This document shows positions 57,449 to 58,677 of a DNA stretch of 58,677 bases, piece by piece. Origin of the DNA: an uncultured Methanobrevibacter sp. (GTDB lineage: Archaea > Methanobacteriota > Methanobacteria > Methanobacteriales > Methanobacteriaceae); NCBI RefSeq assembly GCF_902784195.1, contig NZ_CACZTX010000016.1:1-58677 (forward strand), written 5' to 3'. The notes under the pieces were generated by a model. It was not told where the DNA came from. It was given only the letters and a program-made list of their open reading frames with translations, and did no database searches. The translations under genes and the position numbers were made by a program. Position 1 is the first letter of the stretch, and each line of letters starts with the position of its first letter.

Positions 57449-58677
57449 ATGGTTACTGTTGATCCAATTCCAAGACCATTAAGGGATGTTCATATAGAGT
57501 ATGAGATTGATAATGAGAAATGTATCAATTGTATTGACAAGCCATGCTTGAATGTTTGTCCGATTGATGCAGTTTATCAGGATGAAAATACCAAGTTCAT
57601 TAAATTGGACGAGCATTGTTTTGGTTGTGTCTTATGTACCAACGCATGCCCTTATGATGCTATTCACATTAAAAAGACTTTAGCAGATCCAATTCGTGAA
57701 AATATTCCAAACATCAACAAAAAGCTTTGCAGAGCATGTGGAGCATGCGTAAATGCATGTAAATCTGGAGCTATTCACTTAAGGTCCTCTGGTGGAGAGG
57801 AAGTGCATAGTGAAATAGATGAGGATAAGTGCATTCGTTGCGGATATTGCTTTAGGCACTGCCCTACTGATGCAATCAAATATGGGGAAATACTCCCTAA
57901 AACCGTTAAGGAGGGTAAAACTCTCTGCATTGACCAGAATGAATGTATCGGTTGTATGACCTGTACAAGGATTTGTCCTTCCAAAGGTGCTATCAATGTA
58001 GGTAAAACCAATAAGTTGCCATTCATTGACCCTGCTTACTGTGCAAGATGTGAGGAATGTATGCATTCATGTCCTACCTATGCAATAGATTATGTGGAAA
58101 GGGAAGAGGCATTTGAATCATTCAATAAGATCAAGACATTGGAGATTGCATCTGAAATCATTGATAGGGATGTTCATAACATTTCAAAAGGTGTAACCAA
58201 TATTGACAATGTTTTGGTTAAATTGCTTGAAGACATTTCCAAGGATTATCATTTTGATGATTTCGATTATGAAAACTCAATGGACATTAGGGATGTTCCT
58301 AGAGGAATGGAATTTTCAGATGTTGAAATATTCACTTGTACCAACTGCAGATCAATTGTAGTGAATGTAACTGATTTCCTTAATGAACGTTTGAATGCGC
58401 AGATTAAAAAGGATTTGGATGTTGTAAAGGTATTGGACCTTGTAGAGTTCTTCCCACCTGCACTTGGAATTGAAGTTGTGGAAGAGAATTGTATCAGCTG
58501 TGGATTATGCAGAGATGTCTGTCCAACTGAATCAATTAGCTTGGATGGTCCTAATCCAATTGTAATAGATACAGACAATTCCTGTGTATACTGCGGATTA
58601 TGTGCTGAAAGCTGTAATTTTGAAGCAATTAAGCTTAAGGAAGAGTTCTTTACAAATAGGAATCATGAGATATTCTT
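57449..58677 (+). CDS. ehaQ: Eha polyferredoxin, 3' truncated by the window
   Basis: At least 409 residues are visible. The ATG at 57449 follows AAAGGAGGGCTTAAG. Cluster motifs begin with a variant (CINCIDKPCLNVCP) and continue CFGCVLCTNACP, CRACGACVNAC, CIRCGYCFRHCP, CIGCMTCTRICP, CARCEECMHSCP, CISCGLCRDVCP and CVYCGLCAESC, so about eight [4Fe-4S] clusters. A non-cluster CTNC segment lies at about residue 296. The gene is open at the window end. Confidence 0.92.
   Translation, partial: MVTVDPIPRPLRDVHIEYEIDNEKCINCIDKPCLNVCPIDAVYQDENTKFIKLDEHCFGCVLCTNACPYDAIHIKKTLADPIRENIPNINKKLCRACGACVNACKSGAIHLRSSGGEEVHSEIDEDKCIRCGYCFRHCPTDAIKYGEILPKTVKEGKTLCIDQNECIGCMTCTRICPSKGAINVGKTNKLPFIDPAYCARCEECMHSCPTYAIDYVEREEAFESFNKIKTLEIASEIIDRDVHNISKGVTNIDNVLVKLLEDISKDYHFDDFDYENSMDIRDVPRGMEFSDVEIFTCTNCRSIVVNVTDFLNERLNAQIKKDLDVVKVLDLVEFFPPALGIEVVEENCISCGLCRDVCPTESISLDGPNPIVIDTDNSCVYCGLCAESCNFEAIKLKEEFFTNRNHEIF

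Noticed and set aside
48290-58677. Operon as Ehb instead of Eha
   Set aside because: The gene sizes and order (DUF2106-like F, NuoH-like J, DUF2104-like L, DUF1959 M before the small and large subunits, then two polyferredoxins) match Eha. Ehb has a different order around its hydrogenase subunits.

Overview
The window comes from an AT-rich methanogenic archaeon. The best fit is a Methanobrevibacter-type member of the Methanobacteriales. The evidence is a complete front part of the Eha energy-converting hydrogenase operon in the canonical ehaA-ehaQ order, a fused beta-gamma 2-oxoacid:ferredoxin oxidoreductase, archaeal GatDE, PAN, aMBF1, NreA, Cgi121 and split GMP synthase genes, a very large adhesin-like surface protein, and promoters with TTTATATA-like TATA boxes. 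Several genes look leaderless: the TATA box lies about 26-30 nt before the start codon.

Layout. 1-6.5 kb: the end of a NifH/CfbC-family ATPase, a 910-residue adhesin-like protein, and small conserved genes (DUF123, broken; DUF3795; DUF1848; DUF371). 6.57 kb: tRNA-Leu(GAG). 6.9-12.2 kb: a cell-surface glycan block (GalU, coiled-coil protein, sugar epimerase, GT2 glycosyltransferase) facing a two-gene polysaccharide ABC exporter, with a 52-bp tandem-repeat array and a terminator between them. 12.6-14.0 kb: a small Cys-rich peptide and a radical SAM/SPASM enzyme, separated by a terminator-like hairpin, which looks like an uncharacterised peptide-modification (RiPP-like) system. 14.3-16.1 kb: a POTRA-like membrane-anchored protein with a secreted partner that carries a zinc ribbon. 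16.4-19.3 kb: DUF356, aMBF1, PAN and a C/D box sRNA with a perfect terminal stem. 19.5-25.8 kb: a PH-domain protein with a roughly 400-residue low-complexity tail, a geranylgeranyl-reductase-like flavoprotein, TrmG10, a MATE exporter and an unknown. 26.2-31.7 kb: HTH-cupin regulator (frameshifted), AMP-forming acyl-CoA ligase and VorCBA, together suited to assimilating branched-chain fatty acids. 31.9-38.4 kb: NadE, an orphan Vsr nuclease, a stretch of consecutive RNA hairpins, tRNA-Ala(GGC), GatD, GatE and thioredoxin reductase. 38.5-48.1 kb: a secreted aspartoacylase/M14-like protein, a 48-residue membrane peptide missed by ORF length filters, the GMP synthase pair with a small protein between, NreA with a PIP box, a DegT-type aminotransferase (frameshifted), KEOPS Cgi121 (frameshifted), citramalate synthase and a UDP-sugar epimerase. 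48.3 kb to the end: ehaA to ehaQ (the last truncated by the window).

Four genes carry frame-breaking lesions, and two genes have ATT/ATC where an ATG is expected behind a good ribosome binding site. Either the assembly contains small errors or this strain has accumulated micro-deletions. Cgi121 and NadE are normally needed for growth, which favours error for at least those two. No transposase, integrase or CRISPR array was found.
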